From the NCBI GenBank assembly GCA_023410675.1, contig JAEYPM010000028.1:1-54363 (forward strand): a DNA stretch of 54,363 nt, read 5' to 3'. This document shows, piece after piece, positions 52,785 to 54,363 of the stretch. A program made the position numbers and the translations under genes. The stretch comes from Bacillota bacterium (GTDB lineage Bacteria > Bacillota > Clostridia > Lachnospirales > Cellulosilyticaceae). The notes below the pieces were generated by a model, which was given only the letters and a program-made list of their open reading frames with translations, had not been told where the DNA came from and ran no database searches. The number at the start of each line of letters is the position of its first letter. Positions within the stretch are counted from its first letter, which is position 1.

Positions 52785-53240
52785 ATGTTAATTAGTTCAA
52801 AAAATTTTGGAGAAGTAGAAATCGATCCATCAAAAAAGATTGTGTTTAAAGAAGGCATACCTGGATTTGAAATGCTAAAAGAATATATTCTTATAGAAGA
52901 TACAGAAGAAAGTAGTCCATTTGCTTATCTTCAGAGCATAGAAGATTCTAATATATGTTTTGTTATTGCAGATCCTTATGTGTTTATGCCAAATTATGCC
53001 CCAGATATAAAGGATCAATTTATAGAAATGCTAGGAGGAGGCACAGCAGAAGATTTTTCAGTATTTTCTATTGTAACAATTCCTACTGGATTTAACGATG
53101 CTACACTTAATTTGGTAGGCCCGCTGGTGATCCATAATGAAACAAGGCTTGGTAGACAAGTGATCCTTGAAAATACATCCTATACAACCAAGCACCTTAT
53201 AACAGAGCTTTTATTAGAAAGGCGGGATAATAAATGCTAG
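52785..53240 (+). CDS. fliW: flagellar assembly factor FliW
   Basis: FliW binds CsrA and flagellin in turn, so flagellin synthesis follows filament assembly. The 151-residue protein has IVFKEGIPGFEMLKEYILIE, the PFAYLQSIEDSNICFVIADP core and the VVTIP-like IVTIPTGFNDATLNLVGPLV, all diagnostic. ATG 52785 has GGAGG 7 bases upstream; an earlier in-frame ATG at 52770 overlaps it. Its end overlaps csrA by 7 bases, so they are coupled. Confidence 0.95.
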   Translation: MLISSKNFGEVEIDPSKKIVFKEGIPGFEMLKEYILIEDTEESSPFAYLQSIEDSNICFVIADPYVFMPNYAPDIKDQFIEMLGGGTAEDFSVFSIVTIPTGFNDATLNLVGPLVIHNETRLGRQVILENTSYTTKHLITELLLERRDNKC

Positions 53241-53458
53241 CACTCACTAGAAAACTCAATGAAGCAATTATTATAGATGGTTGTATCGAAGTTAAAGTTT
53301 TAGAAGTAGTAGGCGATAAAGTAAAGCTTGGAATAACAGCACCAAAGGAAGTAAGTATTTATCGAGAAGAGCTCTACAAACAAGTGCAAAAAAGCAATCT
53401 AGAAGCACTAACAGTAGATCAATCAGTATTAGCATCCATAAAAGATAAAATGAAGTAA
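53234..53458 (+). CDS. csrA: translational repressor CsrA
   Basis: A small RNA-binding dimer that covers the flagellin ribosome-binding site and is freed from it by FliW. The 74-residue protein opens with LALTRKLNEAIIIDG, followed by VVGDKVKLGITAPKEVSIYREE. The Arg of IYREE matches the RNA-contacting Arg44 region. The C-terminal tail (about 55-74) is longer than in gammaproteobacterial CsrA, as usual in Firmicutes, where it helps bind FliW. Its probable target is the leader at 53699-53733. Confidence 0.95.
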   Translation: MLALTRKLNEAIIIDGCIEVKVLEVVGDKVKLGITAPKEVSIYREELYKQVQKSNLEALTVDQSVLASIKDKMK

Positions 53459-53473
53459 AAGTGAATTTATTGG

Positions 53474-53529
53474 GAGAAACAACATCAAGTCGCTTAAGAA
53501 GCGAAAAAAGTTAGTTGTTTCTCTATTTT
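53474..53529 (+). terminator. terminator after csrA
   Basis: GAGAAACAAC (53474-53483) pairs with GTTGTTTCTC (53514-53523) around an inner hairpin (CGCTT 53491-53495 with AAGCG 53499-53503), then TATTTTTT. It separates the flgK-csrA transcript from the flagellin promoter. Confidence 0.75.
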
Positions 53530-53616
53530 TTGTTAATATTTTGTTAAAATTATTCAAATTTTTACGAAATAACCTAAAAAATTTATAAGAAATGATAAAT
53601 AATTTAGAAATAGGTA

Positions 53617-53644
53617 TAAAGTACCTTGAATAATTTGTCGATAT
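53617..53644 (+). promoter_or_regulatory. sigma-28/SigD promoter of flagellin
   Basis: TAAA (53617-53620), 16 bases, GTCGATAT (53637-53644), a close match to the known SigD consensus. Start expected near 53652, leaving an 85-90-base leader. Confidence 0.85.
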
Positions 53645-53698
53645 ACTAGATGAAATCAAAAAGTTAAATGGCCAAATAACTTTTTACCAAATTTAATC

Positions 53699-53733
53699 GG
53701 ACATGGATGTCCACTAACTTAATTCAAGGAGGG
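53699..53733 (+). promoter_or_regulatory. CsrA-binding region in the flagellin leader
   Basis: GGAC (53699-53702) pairs with GTCC (53709-53712), closing the hexaloop ATGGAT. It is the canonical ANGGAN loop and contains ACATGGATGT (53701-53710), which equals the CsrA consensus ACANGGANGU. The second GGA is in the ribosome-binding site AAGGAGGG (53727-53734). Two sites, one covering the Shine-Dalgarno, is the arrangement known for hag in Bacillus subtilis. Another hairpin lies at 53658-53685. Confidence 0.8.
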
Positions 53734-53739
53734 ATATAT

Positions 53740-54363
53740 ATGATTATCAATCATAATATGAATGCAATCAACGCTCATAGAAATAGTTCTATGAACACCA
53801 CAAGTGTAGGAAAATCAATGGAAAAACTTTCTTCAGGTCTTAGAATTAATAGAGCTGGAGACGATGCAGCTGGTCTATCTATCTCAGAAAAAATGAGAGG
53901 ACAAATCAGAGGGTTAAGCCAAGCACAAAGAAATGCACAAGATGGTATTTCTTATATCCAAACAATGGAAGGTGCTTTGACAGAAGTAAGTGATATGCTA
54001 GTAAGGGCAAAAGAACTTACTACACAATACCAAAATGGTACTTACAGCAGTTCAGATAAAACAGCGATCACAGCTGAACTTGGAACACTTAACGATGAAG
54101 TAACCAATATCATTAACAACACTAAATTTAATGGTATTACAATGGGTGCAGCAGTGACAATCCAAATAGATGATGCTACATCTAAGGTAACTATTTCAGC
54201 TACATCTCTTAGTATTACTTTATCAACTGTAACAGCACCAACTGCAGTAGATGCTTTTATTACAAGTGTTAACAGTGCCAGATCTACTTATGGTTCTCTT
54301 CAAAACAGGTTAGAGCATACCTCTAACAACTTAGGAAGTACAGTAGAGAACTTAACAGCAGCT
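53740..54363 (+). CDS. fliC: flagellin, 5' part (runs off the window)
   Basis: The first 208 codons of flagellin. ATG 53740 with AAGGAGGG upstream gives MIINHNMNAINAHRN. The N-terminal D0/D1 helices are typical (MEKLSSGLRINRAGDDAAGL, ISEKMRGQIRGLSQAQRNAQ, DGISYIQTMEGALTEVSDML). A short beta part (about 130-165) leads directly into the C-terminal D1 signature STYGSLQNRLEHTSNNL near 185-201. The variable D2/D3 region is nearly absent, and I expect a full length of about 250 residues. The frame is open to the last base. Also known as hag. Confidence 0.96.
   Translation, partial: MIINHNMNAINAHRNSSMNTTSVGKSMEKLSSGLRINRAGDDAAGLSISEKMRGQIRGLSQAQRNAQDGISYIQTMEGALTEVSDMLVRAKELTTQYQNGTYSSSDKTAITAELGTLNDEVTNIINNTKFNGITMGAAVTIQIDDATSKVTISATSLSITLSTVTAPTAVDAFITSVNSARSTYGSLQNRLEHTSNNLGSTVENLTAA

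Overview
The window looks like chromosomal DNA of a motile, endospore-forming, low-GC member of the Clostridia. The support is the gene order recR region / ywmB-spoIID-spoIIQ-spoIIID-mbl-flgF-flgG / comF-yvyF-flgM-flgN-flgK-flgL-fliW-csrA-flagellin, a long-form SRP RNA in front of dnaX, a T-box before ileS and an S-box before metK. A Lachnospirales or Cellulosilyticum-like host is my guess from the overall protein flavour; no sequence search was possible. I saw no rRNA, tRNA or CRISPR.

Layout. 1-3190: possible end of an insertion sequence, then SRP RNA and the dnaX-ebfC-recR unit (replication and repair). 3190-9440: a sparse accessory stretch with a gene fragment, a 1133-residue secreted polysaccharide-lyase-like protein, an iron alcohol dehydrogenase and a small coiled-coil protein. 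Its units end in four related palindromic hairpins that form a local repeat family. 9440-14010: T-box-controlled ileS and a drug/metabolite exporter. 14225-19560: membrane and lipid genes (plsC, cardiolipin synthase, YihY) with a FapA-like DUF342 protein. 19650-24210: aag and a methionine unit (metF, a free-standing MetH activation domain, a short metH). 24330-26560: a GAF-GGDEF protein and wecB. 26650-35680: two giant secreted fibronectin-III proteins in one unit. 35700-42160: the sporulation/shape/rod block. 42170-46060: SAM-riboswitch-controlled metK, then recD2. 46075-end: the late flagellar block, ending inside a flagellin gene at the window edge.

How parts work together. The 3' block has the hook-junction proteins (two FlgK paralogues and FlgL), their chaperone FlgN, the anti-sigma factor FlgM, and the FliW-CsrA pair upstream of flagellin. 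The flagellin leader has a sigma-28/SigD-type promoter and a textbook CsrA hairpin. The same promoter form (TAAA, 16 bases, GTCGATA) precedes the two giant fibronectin-III genes. I think this is the most interesting observation here: it predicts that an uncharacterised pair of secreted adhesin-like proteins is switched on with the flagellar filament.

Other points worth attention: SpoIID has Ala where the family has its catalytic Glu; SpoIIQ has lost every LytM zinc ligand; FlgL carries 13 back-to-back hexapeptide repeats; and a terminator-like 17-bp hairpin overlaps the ribosome-binding site of ywmB. Several gene starts are set downstream of the longest possible start because a clear Shine-Dalgarno sequence points to the later codon.
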